A program made the position numbers and the translations under genes. The notes under the pieces are model-generated. The model saw nothing but the letters and a program-made list of their open reading frames with translations, was not told the DNA's origin and searched no databases. A stretch of 64,000 nucleotides of DNA, from NCBI RefSeq assembly GCF_016583825.1, contig NZ_NRRV01000029.1, positions 1 to 64,000 of the forward strand, in the 5' to 3' direction. This document shows, one piece after another, positions 25,964-34,003 of this stretch. This stretch comes from Thiohalocapsa halophila (GTDB taxonomy: Bacteria; Pseudomonadota; Gammaproteobacteria; Chromatiales; Chromatiaceae). How positions within the stretch are numbered: position 1 is the first letter of the stretch; each line of letters starts with the position of its first letter.

Positions 25964-26332
25964 TCAGCGCTTGGTCGGGTCGATGTTGATGCCGCGCGAG
26001 CGCAGGGCCTCGATGATGAGCTTGGCATTGGCATTGCCCTGCTCGGCGAGCACCGCGGTATCCGCGGCCACCCCCTCCAACTGCGACTGGAGCCGCTGGG
26101 CCTCTTTGTACGCCGGGCGCTGGCTGGCGCGCAGCTCCGCGAGCTGGCTGCGGTCGGCGTAAAGCTGGGCGGCCTGGATCAGCAGCAGCCCGGTGATGGC
26201 GCAGGTCACCAGCAGAATGGGCAGAAACGCGCTGGTGGGCTTGTCGCCGGCGAGGCGCTCGCGCAGGCGCGAGCGCTTGGCGCTGCGCTTTGAGGCAGCC
26301 GTGTGGCCGGCTTCGGTTGCGGTGGTGGCCAT
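25964..26332 (-). CDS. Small single-pass membrane protein, second of a pair
   Basis: This protein of about 122 residues has a basic N-terminus (SKRSAKRSRLRERLAGDK), one membrane helix (AFLPILLVTCAITGLLLIQ) and a periplasmic helical stretch (YADRSQLAELRASQRPAYKEAQRLQSQLEG). The family is unknown. Its ATG (26332) lies 2 bp after the stop of the preceding gene, whose product has the same plan (short polar start, one helix, helical outer domain). A TTG at 26338 could also serve as start. The two products may form a complex; this is inference from spacing and layout. Confidence 0.7.
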   Translation of the reverse strand: MATTATEAGHTAASKRSAKRSRLRERLAGDKPTSAFLPILLVTCAITGLLLIQAAQLYADRSQLAELRASQRPAYKEAQRLQSQLEGVAADTAVLAEQGNANAKLIIEALRSRGINIDPTKR

Positions 26333-26334
26333 GC

Positions 26335-26724
26335 TCAATCCCCTGCGCCGTCACCGGCCTCGCCGAGGCCGCCGCCGGCGGTGCTACCCGGGGTCAGCCT
26401 CGCCTTGTTGTTGCCTGCGGGGGCCCGGGTGCTGAAAGTGATGCCATTGTCCCAGAGCACGCGCTTGAGCTCTTCGTCACCGGTGGCAACGGCGAGATTG
26501 GCGAGCACCTGCGCCAGCTGGACGTTCAGCTTGCTCAGCACGATGCTGTCGTTGATGAACTGCTGGCGCTCGTCGAGCTGGTTGCGCATGCTGCCGATGC
26601 TCGCCGACAGCGTTGTGGTGACGAACACCAGCCCCAGCGCCGCGGCGCTGATGAACGTGAGCAGATAAAACTGCCATTGCTTCAGGGCGAACGAGCTCGG
26701 CTGTGTGTCGGTCTCGGTGGCCAT
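26335..26724 (-). CDS. Small single-pass membrane protein, first of a pair
   Basis: This 129-residue protein has a polar N-terminus, one membrane helix (QFYLLTFISAAALGLVFVTT), then a coiled-coil-like region (SIGSMRNQLDERQQFINDSIVLSKLNVQ) in the periplasm and a Gly-rich tail. The region after the helix, FINDSIVLSKLNVQLAQVLANLAV, suggests a helical bundle. The family is not recognised. It is immediately followed by a similarly built protein in the same operon. Confidence 0.7.
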   Translation of the reverse strand: MATETDTQPSSFALKQWQFYLLTFISAAALGLVFVTTTLSASIGSMRNQLDERQQFINDSIVLSKLNVQLAQVLANLAVATGDEELKRVLWDNGITFSTRAPAGNNKARLTPGSTAGGGLGEAGDGAGD

Positions 26725-26954
26725 GCTACTAAGGCTCCGGGGCGAAGAGCCCGTTGGGAGAAGGCTGTGCTGCGCATCGGGGCTAGCAGCAGCATCGGCT
26801 GCGGTCGGCCCCAGGACTCGGGGCGGATTCTAACCCGCTGGCGCACAGGCGTCGAAGGCGGGTAGCGCAGCGCTGCCGGCCCGCTACAATGCGCGGCGCC
26901 GCGCAGGCCCCTGCCGGCAATACCATTCACGCAGATGCCAGGAGCTGCCCAAGC

Positions 26955-27533
26955 ATGCACGCCATTACCACCCGCCGCCTCGCCATCGCCGCCGCATTGG
27001 GCGCCGTTCTGGGCGTTGTCGGCAGCGCCGCCGCCGAGAATCCCCGCGTCGAGCTGAGTGTCAGCATCGGCGACGAGCCCGCCGGGACCCTGGAGCTGGA
27101 GCTGTTCGAAGACGTCACACCCAAGACCGCGGAGAACTTCCGTGTGCTCTGCACCGGCGAGCAGGGCCAGGACATGGCCTATGCCGGGACGCCCTTCCAC
27201 CGCATCATTCCCGGTTTCATGATCCAGGGCGGCGACTTCACCAACGGCAACGGCACCGGCGGCAAGTCCATCTACGGCGACACCTTCCCGGACGAGAACT
27301 TCCAGCTTAAGCACACCGAGCCCGGCCTGCTGTCCATGGCCAATGCGGGAGCGGATACCAACGGCTCCCAGTTCTTCATTACCGTCGCCGCCACCCCCTG
27401 GCTGGACGGCAAGCACGTCGTCTTCGGCAAGGTCGTCGACGGCATGGACGTCGTCAAGACCATGGAGGCCCAGGGCAGCCGCAGCGGCCGCACCCAGCAG
27501 CCGGTGGTGCTGAAATCCTGCAAGGAGCTCTGA
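26955..27533 (+). CDS. Periplasmic cyclophilin-type peptidyl-prolyl isomerase
   Basis: This 192-residue protein has a Sec signal ([21 protein letters not shown]) and a complete cyclophilin domain. It carries [35 protein letters not shown] (catalytic Arg, Phe, Gln) in two parts, then [18 protein letters not shown] and [14 protein letters not shown]. It assists folding of exported proteins by cis-trans isomerisation of proline bonds. AGGAG sits upstream of the ATG at 26955. The divided [13 protein letters not shown] loops match eukaryote-like cyclophilins of type A rather than the shorter PpiB. Confidence 0.93.
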   Translation: MHAITTRRLAIAAALGAVLGVVGSAAAENPRVELSVSIGDEPAGTLELELFEDVTPKTAENFRVLCTGEQGQDMAYAGTPFHRIIPGFMIQGGDFTNGNGTGGKSIYGDTFPDENFQLKHTEPGLLSMANAGADTNGSQFFITVAATPWLDGKHVVFGKVVDGMDVVKTMEAQGSRSGRTQQPVVLKSCKEL

Positions 27534-27659
27534 GCGTCTCCAGTGCGCCCGGCGTCTGAAGGACGGCGATACGGCTCGCGGCCGCGAAAGAAGCCGGGCT
27601 AGAAACGGGTCTTAGCGGGTGTCAGCGATACCAACCTCGATCCGTACAGGAGACCTATC

Positions 27660-28109
27660 ATGACCGCCATCACCGCCGACACCCGTCACCACGCATCCAG
27701 CCGCAGCGGGCAGGAGAGCCTCAAGGCGCTGGCCGCAGGCCACGCCCATTGGCTCCCGCGCATCGCCTTTGCATCGGTGTTTCTGTTCCACGGCGTCGAC
27801 AAGCTCGTTAACGTCGCCGGCTTTGCGCAGATGATGGGCTTGCCGCTCGCAGCGGCCTGGCTCGTCACCTTTGCCGAGATCGCCGCCGGAGTCGGCGTGC
27901 TCGCCGGCCCGCTGCTGCGCCGCGACTGGATCACCCGCCTCGCCGGCGTGGCCGCGATGCCCGTCCTGCTCGGCGCCATCGTGATGGTGCACTGGGGTCA
28001 ATGGAGCTTCGTGCCCAGCGACAGCCACCCGATGGGAGGCATGGAATTCCAGGCCGTGCTGCTCCTGCTGGCCCTCTGGTTTGTGGCCGTGGGCAACCGA
28101 ACGGCCTGA
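27660..28109 (+). CDS. DoxX-family membrane protein
   Basis: This 149-residue protein has four membrane segments of the DoxX family: HWLPRIAFASVFLFHGVDKL (with the typical FHGxDKL), AAAWLVTFAEIAAGVGVLAG, LAGVAAMPVLLGAIVMVHW and FQAVLLLLALWFVAVG. DoxX members are linked to thiosulfate:quinone oxidoreductase in Archaea and to redox stress elsewhere; a role here is not shown. A GGAG site lies upstream of the ATG. It stands alone. Confidence 0.85.
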   Translation: MTAITADTRHHASSRSGQESLKALAAGHAHWLPRIAFASVFLFHGVDKLVNVAGFAQMMGLPLAAAWLVTFAEIAAGVGVLAGPLLRRDWITRLAGVAAMPVLLGAIVMVHWGQWSFVPSDSHPMGGMEFQAVLLLLALWFVAVGNRTA

Positions 28110-28246
28110 TCACGGCGCCCGGGGCCGGGCGACGGACTCGCCGGCGCGCACAGGGACGTCGGGCGCGGACCCGGGTCTGGGGCCTGGGGCTGGGCCTTGG
28201 TCAGCCTACCCGGAATACTGTCAAGATCCCTGCCGACTAAGGACCT

Positions 28247-28573
28247 TCAGCCAAGCGCCTCGCGACCATGCTCACTGGGCGAGCGAATCACAACGGTATC
28301 CGCGCCCCTCGCACTCGGCCATCCCGCCGGCAGATCCCGCTGCTCTATCACATCCACCCGAAAGGGCAGATCGCTCTCCTCGAAATCCGCCCGCAAATGG
28401 GCAAGCGTCAGGTCCGCCACCGGCGGATCGCCCATCACCACTAGATCCAAATCCGAATAGCGCCAGGCGCGGCCCGTCACCCGCGAGCCGAAGGCCCGCA
28501 CCTCCCGTTGGGGCAGACGCCGCGCCAGCAGCGTGCGCACCATGGCAAGCTGGTCGGCGGTGAGGTCAAGCAT
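28247..28573 (-). CDS. MNT-type nucleotidyltransferase (antitoxin-like)
   Basis: This 108-residue minimal nucleotidyltransferase has the GS-x10-DxD signature (GSRVTGRAWRYSDLDLVV) and a third acidic strand (FRVDVIEQRDLP). It overlaps the HEPN gene by 8 bp, upstream partner first. Such pairs act as toxin-antitoxin modules in which MNT modifies or neutralises HEPN by transferring AMP. The ATG at 28573 (MLDLTADQLAMVR) fits the family start. Confidence 0.88.
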   Translation of the reverse strand: MLDLTADQLAMVRTLLARRLPQREVRAFGSRVTGRAWRYSDLDLVVMGDPPVADLTLAHLRADFEESDLPFRVDVIEQRDLPAGWPSARGADTVVIRSPSEHGREALG

Positions 28574-28973
28574 CGCCGCCGCCGCGGGCCGCCAGCCGGT
28601 CATGGAGCGCATGGGCGTCGGCCGCGAACTGCGGGATGACGGCCGCGACTTCCGCCGCTTTGGCAGCGTCGTAGGTATGCGACGTGATGTTGCGCTTCTC
28701 GCGATACAGCATCCAGGCGTCCAGGTTGTCCACCAGCCCTTGCTCCGCACCCGTGCGCAGCAGCGTCCGCCACGTCATGGCATCAACGGCCTGCGCATCC
28801 GGCAGGTCCATCTGGAGACGGCGCTTGAGCATCTTCCAGGACAGCTCGTAGGTAAATTCGAACCGCTGGATGCAGGCGTCCCGCAACTCCTCGTCGCTTG
28901 GCGTGGCAGTCCAGCGCGCGAGGCCGCGGTCGAGAGCGGCCAGCGCTTTGGCAAGGGGTGTGAGATCGAGCAT
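28566..28973 (-). CDS. HEPN-type nucleotidyltransferase substrate-binding protein (HI0074 family)
   Basis: This 135-residue all-helical protein has FEFTYELSWKMLKRRLQ, then LVDNLDAWMLYREKRNITSHTYD. The Rx4H motif (RNITSH) is the RNase-like signature of HEPN toxins. It pairs with the overlapping MNT gene. In this family, HI0074/HI0073-like pairs may be toxin and antitoxin, but function varies. Confidence 0.88.
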   Translation of the reverse strand: MLDLTPLAKALAALDRGLARWTATPSDEELRDACIQRFEFTYELSWKMLKRRLQMDLPDAQAVDAMTWRTLLRTGAEQGLVDNLDAWMLYREKRNITSHTYDAAKAAEVAAVIPQFAADAHALHDRLAARGGGDA

Positions 28974-29228
28974 AGCTTAACGGAGGACAGATCGAGCCTG
29001 CCCGGAGGCTAGCGCACCCCGACCCGAGCGCATACCCCAACCGCCCGTTCTTGCCACCAAGAGCCACGAGCCATCGGCGGGCCCCGAGCACGCGCAGATC
29101 GGGACTGACCCATCGGGTCGCAAAGCCAAGGATGAGCCCGGCGGAGGGCGAATCTATCCAGCCGGGTTTCGATACCGGCGTCGTTTGCGTAAGCTTGGTG
29201 GGTTGTACTCGCCGGACGCCCCCGGAGC

Positions 29229-32200
29229 ATGTCCGACCAAACCCGCCTTTCTCGTGCCGACATCCGTGCCTATGTCGGCTCAACCTACTACACCCGCGGC
29301 CTCGGCTATTTCGAGCAGGGCCGGGTGCTGACCGTCGAGCCCGTGCGCGCAGACGAGCACGGCGTGCGCCTGCGCGCCCAGGTGCTGGGCAGCGAGGGCC
29401 AGGTCTACCGCCAGACCATCGCCATCCGCTGGGAGCCCTACGGCGCATCCCTGGACGGCGACTGCGACTGCCCGGTGGGCTACAACTGCAAGCACGTGGC
29501 GGCGGCGCTGCTGGAGCTCGTCGCGGCGCCGGAGCGGGTGCTGCACGGCGCCGACAGCGATCTGGCCAAGGGCTGGCTCACCCGCGTCGCCGCCGCCGGT
29601 CGGGAGACCGAGCCCGCGGGCCAGGAGCGCCTGGTCTACCTGCTGAAGCCGGCCACCCGCGGCGTGGAGGTGGAGCTGCGGATCGTGCGCCCGCTCAAGA
29701 CCAGCGGGCGCCTGTCCAAGGGCCGCCCGCTGGTGCTCGGCAATCTGGCAGAGAGTCACAGCGAGCCCAACTACATGCAGCCGGGCGACACCGAGATCCT
29801 GAAGCTGCTGCGGGGCATCAGCAGCGGCAGCTGGCCCATGGTGCCGGTGCTCACCGGCGCCCTCGGGCACCTGGCGCTGGCGCGCATGGTGGCCACCGGC
29901 CGCTGCCACTGGCAGCAGCAGGACGACCCGGCGTTGACCCAGGCCGAGCCGCGGCCCCTGATCATCAGCTGGCAGGAGGACGCCGACGGCTTCCTGAACC
30001 TCAGCTTCGGCGTCGGCGACGGTGCCGAAGCCCCCGCCGGCGGGCCGGTGGCGGAGGTCCTGCTGACGGACCCGCCGAGCTACCTGGACCCGCTGCGCCA
30101 CACCGCGGGGGACCTCCAAACCCACGGCCTGCGCACGGCGCAGCTCAAGGAGCTCAGACGCGCGCCGCGGCTGCCGCAGGAGCGCGCCGAGGGCGTCTCG
30201 CGGCTGCTGCTGAAGGAGTTCCCGGACCTCCCGCTGCCGACGCCCACACCGGTGACGCTAACGCAGATTCCCGACGCCCCCGCCGTGCCCTGCCTGAGGC
30301 TGCACGGCGGCCGCGGCGGCGCCGATGCGCATCGACTGTATCTGAGCTTCGACTACGCCGGCCACCAGGTGCTGGCCCGCCCGGCGGAGTCGCACAGCGT
30401 CATCGACACCGACAGCGGCCTGGTGGACGTGACCCGAGACCCGGCCGCCGAGGCCGCCGCCGTGGACACGCTGGCGGCGCAGGGCTTCGCGCCGATGGAT
30501 CAAGGCCAGCCGGCCCGCGGCCCGCTGCATCTGGCGGCCGCCGGCCAGGATACGCTGACCCGCGCCGCCCAGTGGTCGGCGCTGCTGCGCGACGGCCTCG
30601 GCGCGCTGGAAGACCAGGGCTGGCAGATCGCCTTCGACGAGAGCTTTCGGCTGCGCTTCGAGACCGGCGACTGGGAGGCCGCCATCGAGGACACCGAGGA
30701 CGCCCCCGGCAACGACTGGTTCGGACTGCGCTTCGACCTGCAGGTGGACGAGCGCCGCCTGCCGCTGGTGCCCATTGTCGCGCCGCTTCTGGCGCTGGGG
30801 CCGGACGCGGAGCTGCCGGCGGTGGTGAGCGTGCCCATCCCGCCGCGGGAAGGCGACGGCGCCGACGCCGAGCAGCGCTATGTGGACCTGCCCGGCGAGC
30901 GCATCCGCCCGGTGCTGGAGACGCTGCGGGAGCTCTTCGGCGACGAGCCGCCGGCGGGCGACGGCGAGCTGCGCCTGTCGCGCTTCGACGCCCCGGCGCT
31001 GGACGACCTCGCCGCCCGCGGCATCGCGCTGTCCGGCGGGCGGCGGCTGCGGGACCTGGCCAAGCAGCTGAAGGACCTCTCCAGCATCCCGCCGGTGGCG
31101 CCGCCGGCGGGGCTCACCATCGAGCTGCGCGCCTACCAGCAGCACGGCCTGAGCTGGCTCCAGTTCCTGCGCGGCTTCGACCTCGGCGGCATCCTCGCCG
31201 ACGACATGGGCCTCGGCAAGACCATCCAGACCCTGGCCCATGTGCTGCTGGAGAAACAAGCCGGCCGCCTGGACCGCCCGGCGCTGGTGGTGGCCCCCAC
31301 CAGCCTCATCGGCAACTGGCGCCGCGAGGCGCAGCGCTTCACGCCGGACCTGCGCGTGCTGGTGCTGCACGGCAACGACCGCCACCAGCACTTCGACGCC
31401 GTTGGCGAGCACGACCTCGTGCTCACCACCTATCCGCTGCTGCCGCGGGACCGCGAGCGCCTCTGCCAGGTGCCCTTCCACCTGGTGATCCTGGACGAGG
31501 CCCAGACCATCAAGAACCCGCGCGCCCAGGCCGCGCAGGTGGTGCGCCAGCTCGACACCCGTCACCGGCTGTGCCTGACCGGCACGCCCATGGAGAACCA
31601 CCTGGGCGAGCTCTGGGCCCTGTTCGACTTCCTGCTGCCGGGCTTCCTCGGCGATCAGCAGCGCTTCAAGCGCCACTGGCGCACACCCATCGAGCAGCAC
31701 GGCGACGCCGAGCGCCGCGAGCGCCTGGCCCGGCGCGTGGCGCCCTTCCTGCTGCGCCGGCGCAAGCAGGACGTGCTGACGGAGCTGCCGCCGAAGACGG
31801 AGATCGTGCGCAGCGTGGCGCTGGGCGAGGCGCAGGCGTCCCTGTACGAGGGCATTCGCCTGTCCATGGAGCAGCGGGTGCGCGAGGCCATCGCCACCCA
31901 GGGCATGGCGCGCAGCCGCATCACCATACTCGATGCCCTGCTGAAGCTGCGCCAGACCTGCTGCGACCCGCGGCTCTTGGACCTGCCGGCGGCGCGGCGC
32001 GTCAAGCACTCCGCCAAGCTGGAGCTGTTGATGGACCTACTGCCGGAGCAGCTGGACGAGGGCCGGCGCATCCTGTTGTTCAGCCAGTTCACCAGCATGC
32101 TCAAGCTCATCGAGCCGGAGCTGGAACGCCGGGACATCCGCTACGCCAAGCTCACCGGGCGCACCAAGAAGCGCGACGAGGTCATCGAGCGCTTCCGCGG

Positions 32201-32528
32201 CGGCGACGTGGACCTGTTCCTGATCAGCCTGAAGGCCGGCGGGCTCGGGCTGAACCTCACCGAGGCCGACACCGTCATCCTCTACGACCCCTGGTGGAAC
32301 CCCGCGGTGGAGGCCCAGGCCGCCGACCGCGCCCACCGCATCGGCCAGGACAAGCCCGTGTTCGTCTACAAGCTGCTGACGGAGCAGACGGTGGAGGAGA
32401 AGATTTTGGCCATGCAGCAGAAGAAGCAGGCGCTGGCGGAGGGCATCTACCGCGAGGGCGACGGCGAGGGCGCGCCCGGCTTCACCGCCGCGGACATCGA
32501 CGAGCTGTTCGCGCCCATCGCCGAGTGA
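29229..32528 (+). CDS. SWIM-SNF2 helicase-like ATPase
   Basis: This large 1099-residue cytoplasmic protein has a SWIM zinc finger near residue 78 (CDCPVGYNCKHVA, pattern CxCx6CxH) and a Swi2/Snf2 ATPase in the last 450 residues. Helicase motifs are visible: I (DDMGLGKTIQTLAH near 657), II (LDEAQTIKN), III (LCLTGTPMENHLGELW), IV-V (ILLFSQFTSML; ISLKAGGLGLNLTEAD) and VI (QAADRAHRIGQDKPVFVYKL). Bacterial members act on DNA repair or transcription (RapA/HepA kin) or in phage defence. No partner gene is near, so the role is unclear. Start ATG at 29229 gives MSDQTRLSRADIRAYVG. Confidence 0.93.
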   Translation: MSDQTRLSRADIRAYVGSTYYTRGLGYFEQGRVLTVEPVRADEHGVRLRAQVLGSEGQVYRQTIAIRWEPYGASLDGDCDCPVGYNCKHVAAALLELVAAPERVLHGADSDLAKGWLTRVAAAGRETEPAGQERLVYLLKPATRGVEVELRIVRPLKTSGRLSKGRPLVLGNLAESHSEPNYMQPGDTEILKLLRGISSGSWPMVPVLTGALGHLALARMVATGRCHWQQQDDPALTQAEPRPLIISWQEDADGFLNLSFGVGDGAEAPAGGPVAEVLLTDPPSYLDPLRHTAGDLQTHGLRTAQLKELRRAPRLPQERAEGVSRLLLKEFPDLPLPTPTPVTLTQIPDAPAVPCLRLHGGRGGADAHRLYLSFDYAGHQVLARPAESHSVIDTDSGLVDVTRDPAAEAAAVDTLAAQGFAPMDQGQPARGPLHLAAAGQDTLTRAAQWSALLRDGLGALEDQGWQIAFDESFRLRFETGDWEAAIEDTEDAPGNDWFGLRFDLQVDERRLPLVPIVAPLLALGPDAELPAVVSVPIPPREGDGADAEQRYVDLPGERIRPVLETLRELFGDEPPAGDGELRLSRFDAPALDDLAARGIALSGGRRLRDLAKQLKDLSSIPPVAPPAGLTIELRAYQQHGLSWLQFLRGFDLGGILADDMGLGKTIQTLAHVLLEKQAGRLDRPALVVAPTSLIGNWRREAQRFTPDLRVLVLHGNDRHQHFDAVGEHDLVLTTYPLLPRDRERLCQVPFHLVILDEAQTIKNPRAQAAQVVRQLDTRHRLCLTGTPMENHLGELWALFDFLLPGFLGDQQRFKRHWRTPIEQHGDAERRERLARRVAPFLLRRRKQDVLTELPPKTEIVRSVALGEAQASLYEGIRLSMEQRVREAIATQGMARSRITILDALLKLRQTCCDPRLLDLPAARRVKHSAKLELLMDLLPEQLDEGRRILLFSQFTSMLKLIEPELERRDIRYAKLTGRTKKRDEVIERFRGGDVDLFLISLKAGGLGLNLTEADTVILYDPWWNPAVEAQAADRAHRIGQDKPVFVYKLLTEQTVEEKILAMQQKKQALAEGIYREGDGEGAPGFTAADIDELFAPIAE

Positions 32529-32538
32529 CGACTAGCGC

Positions 32539-32562
32539 CGTGGGAGCGACCTCTAGCCGCGA
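32539..32562 (+). repeat. REP-like repeat, family A (single copy)
   Basis: CGTGGGAGCGACCTCTAGCC, followed by GCGA, is an imperfect hairpin with the GTGGGAGCGG ... GCCGCGA plan. It lies 10 bp after the SNF2 stop. Related copies occur at 33878-33980 and 41533-41557. Confidence 0.55.
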
Positions 32563-32712
32563 CTGACGGCGTCCAGGCCGCCGTCGCGCCACGCAGGCAA
32601 TGCTTTCAATCAAAAACCGTAATACACCGGGGTTGACGAGCTTTTGTCCGGCTGCGATGCTGCTTGCCTCTGCCGCACGGAAGCATTGAACAACCCCGAG
32701 TGACTGCACCCC

Positions 32713-32973
32713 ATGAACCACTGCAAAGACTGCCGGGCGCTGTGGCCGTTTGGCTTCGCGCTCGCCCTCGCCATGCTGGTGTCCTTCCCGGCGTGGGCCA
32801 CCTTCAACTTGATGGCGCTGAGCGCCACCATGCAGATCGCCGGCACGGCGCTGGTGTTTGCGATCAGTGCCGGCGGCCTGATGCTTTATGTACGCTGGTG
32901 CATGCGGCGCAACTGCGCGCTGCGTCGAGCCCTCGGCCAGCAGCGCGCGCGCCTGGCGGCCGCAGCCCGTTGA
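32713..32973 (+). CDS. Small two-helix membrane protein
   Basis: This 86-residue protein begins MNHCKDCRALWPFGFA and has two hydrophobic stretches (FALALAMLVSFPAWA, TALVFAISAGGLMLYV) joined by a short loop, then a basic C-terminus (RWCMRRNCALRRALGQQRAR). Four cysteines, two in CKDC at the front and two in WCMRRNC, could bind metal. No family is recognised. The ATG at 32713 follows an acceptable context and the frame is well framed by gaps, so I think it is real. Confidence 0.55.
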   Translation: MNHCKDCRALWPFGFALALAMLVSFPAWATFNLMALSATMQIAGTALVFAISAGGLMLYVRWCMRRNCALRRALGQQRARLAAAAR

Positions 32974-33171
32974 GGGCAGAGGTAGAGAGGGATGAGAGCG
33001 CGCCAACCGCGACAGCGCCATGCCCGCGCGGCAGACCGGCTGGCGCTACCGCGCCGCCGGCCAGTCGCGTCGGCGCTGTCCTAATGGACAGCACCAATAG
33101 TCGCTGGCAAGCACCAGGGCAATAAGGGGACGGCCCTGTACTGCGCAGAGCCGTTCGCCGTCCCTCGCGTG

Positions 33172-33783
33172 CTACTCCCCAGCGACAAAGGTCATCAGGA
33201 AGGTCACCGGCACCGCGTGGCTGATGCTCGCAAGCCCCGCGATCTCACGCAGCTTCTCCACACCGTCGCTGAGCCCGAATTTGGCGGCATCGACGATCAG
33301 CGGCTTGGTGCTGGCCACCATCACGGTGCCGTCATCGAGCTTCGCGGCCTGCATGCTGATGATCATGGGCTGGGTCTCGCCATGCAGGGACAGGTTGCCT
33401 TCGGCGGTGATCTGCTGGATCTGACCCGGCTGCATCTCGGCGATGATGGCAGGCTCCACCTTCGCCGTGAGGGTGGCGTCCTTGTAGTTGGTGGTCTCGA
33501 ACAAGAACTCGCGCATCCGCTCGTTGCGAATCGGGATCAAGGTCTCGACGCTGTCCAGGAACATGGACACCGTGACCTGACCGTCGTCGGTGATGGCGCC
33601 GGTCATTTCCTTGAACGTGTTCACCTCACCCACGTCCTTGGCCTTGATGGACACGAAGCTCAAGTGCGAGCGCGCCGGATCCATGGTCCAGCCGGCAATG
33701 GCCGGGCCGGCGGCTAGCGCGAGGGCCAGTGCTGGAGCCATGAGCACGGCCCGGGTCGAAGCGCGGCGATACAGCTGAAGCAT
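33172..33783 (-). CDS. YceI-family periplasmic lipid-binding protein
   Basis: This 203-residue protein has a Sec signal (MAPALALALAAGPAIA) and a YceI domain, an 8-stranded barrel that binds polyprenoid or other lipids: WTMDPARSHLSFVSIKAKDVGE, VSMFLDSVETLIPIRNERMREFLF, and TAEGNLSLHG. GGAG lies 8 bp before the ATG at 33783; the frame extends further but the extension has no signal. It is adjacent to REP-like repeats and MscS. Confidence 0.9.
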   Translation of the reverse strand: MLQLYRRASTRAVLMAPALALALAAGPAIAGWTMDPARSHLSFVSIKAKDVGEVNTFKEMTGAITDDGQVTVSMFLDSVETLIPIRNERMREFLFETTNYKDATLTAKVEPAIIAEMQPGQIQQITAEGNLSLHGETQPMIISMQAAKLDDGTVMVASTKPLIVDAAKFGLSDGVEKLREIAGLASISHAVPVTFLMTFVAGE

Positions 33784-33877
33784 GTCGTCTATCTCCGTTG
33801 GTTGATTTGCGCCGTGATGACACCTGCACCGGCGCTGGATTGCAAGCGGGCGGCAACGACAACGGCGCGCGTCTTCC

Positions 33878-33980
33878 GTGGGAGCGGCATCCCTGCCGCG
33901 ATGCTCGCCTTCACGGCGCGGATCGCGGCAGGGATGCCGCTCCCACAGGGCAGCGATCGCGGCCAGAGGCCGCTCCCACG
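33878..33980. repeat. REP-like repeats, family A (cluster of three)
   Basis: Three copies of the GTGGGAGCGG...CCGCGA hairpin: 33878-33902 on the plus strand, 33922-33946 inverted to it, and 33954-33980 inverted. The first two are near-perfect inverted arms (GTGGGAGCGGCATCCCTGCC and its complement) about 20 bp apart. They lie between the YceI and MscS genes and have the feel of REP pairs mobilised by TnpA_REP transposases; none is seen here. Confidence 0.7.
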
Positions 33981-34003
33981 GGCGCTGTTGTGGCGGCGTC
34001 ACA

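Noticed and set aside
29051-32566. 1171-residue open frame overlapping the SNF2 gene
   Set aside because: Same strand, other register; very Arg/Pro/Ala-rich and without motifs, while the SNF2 frame has all helicase motifs.
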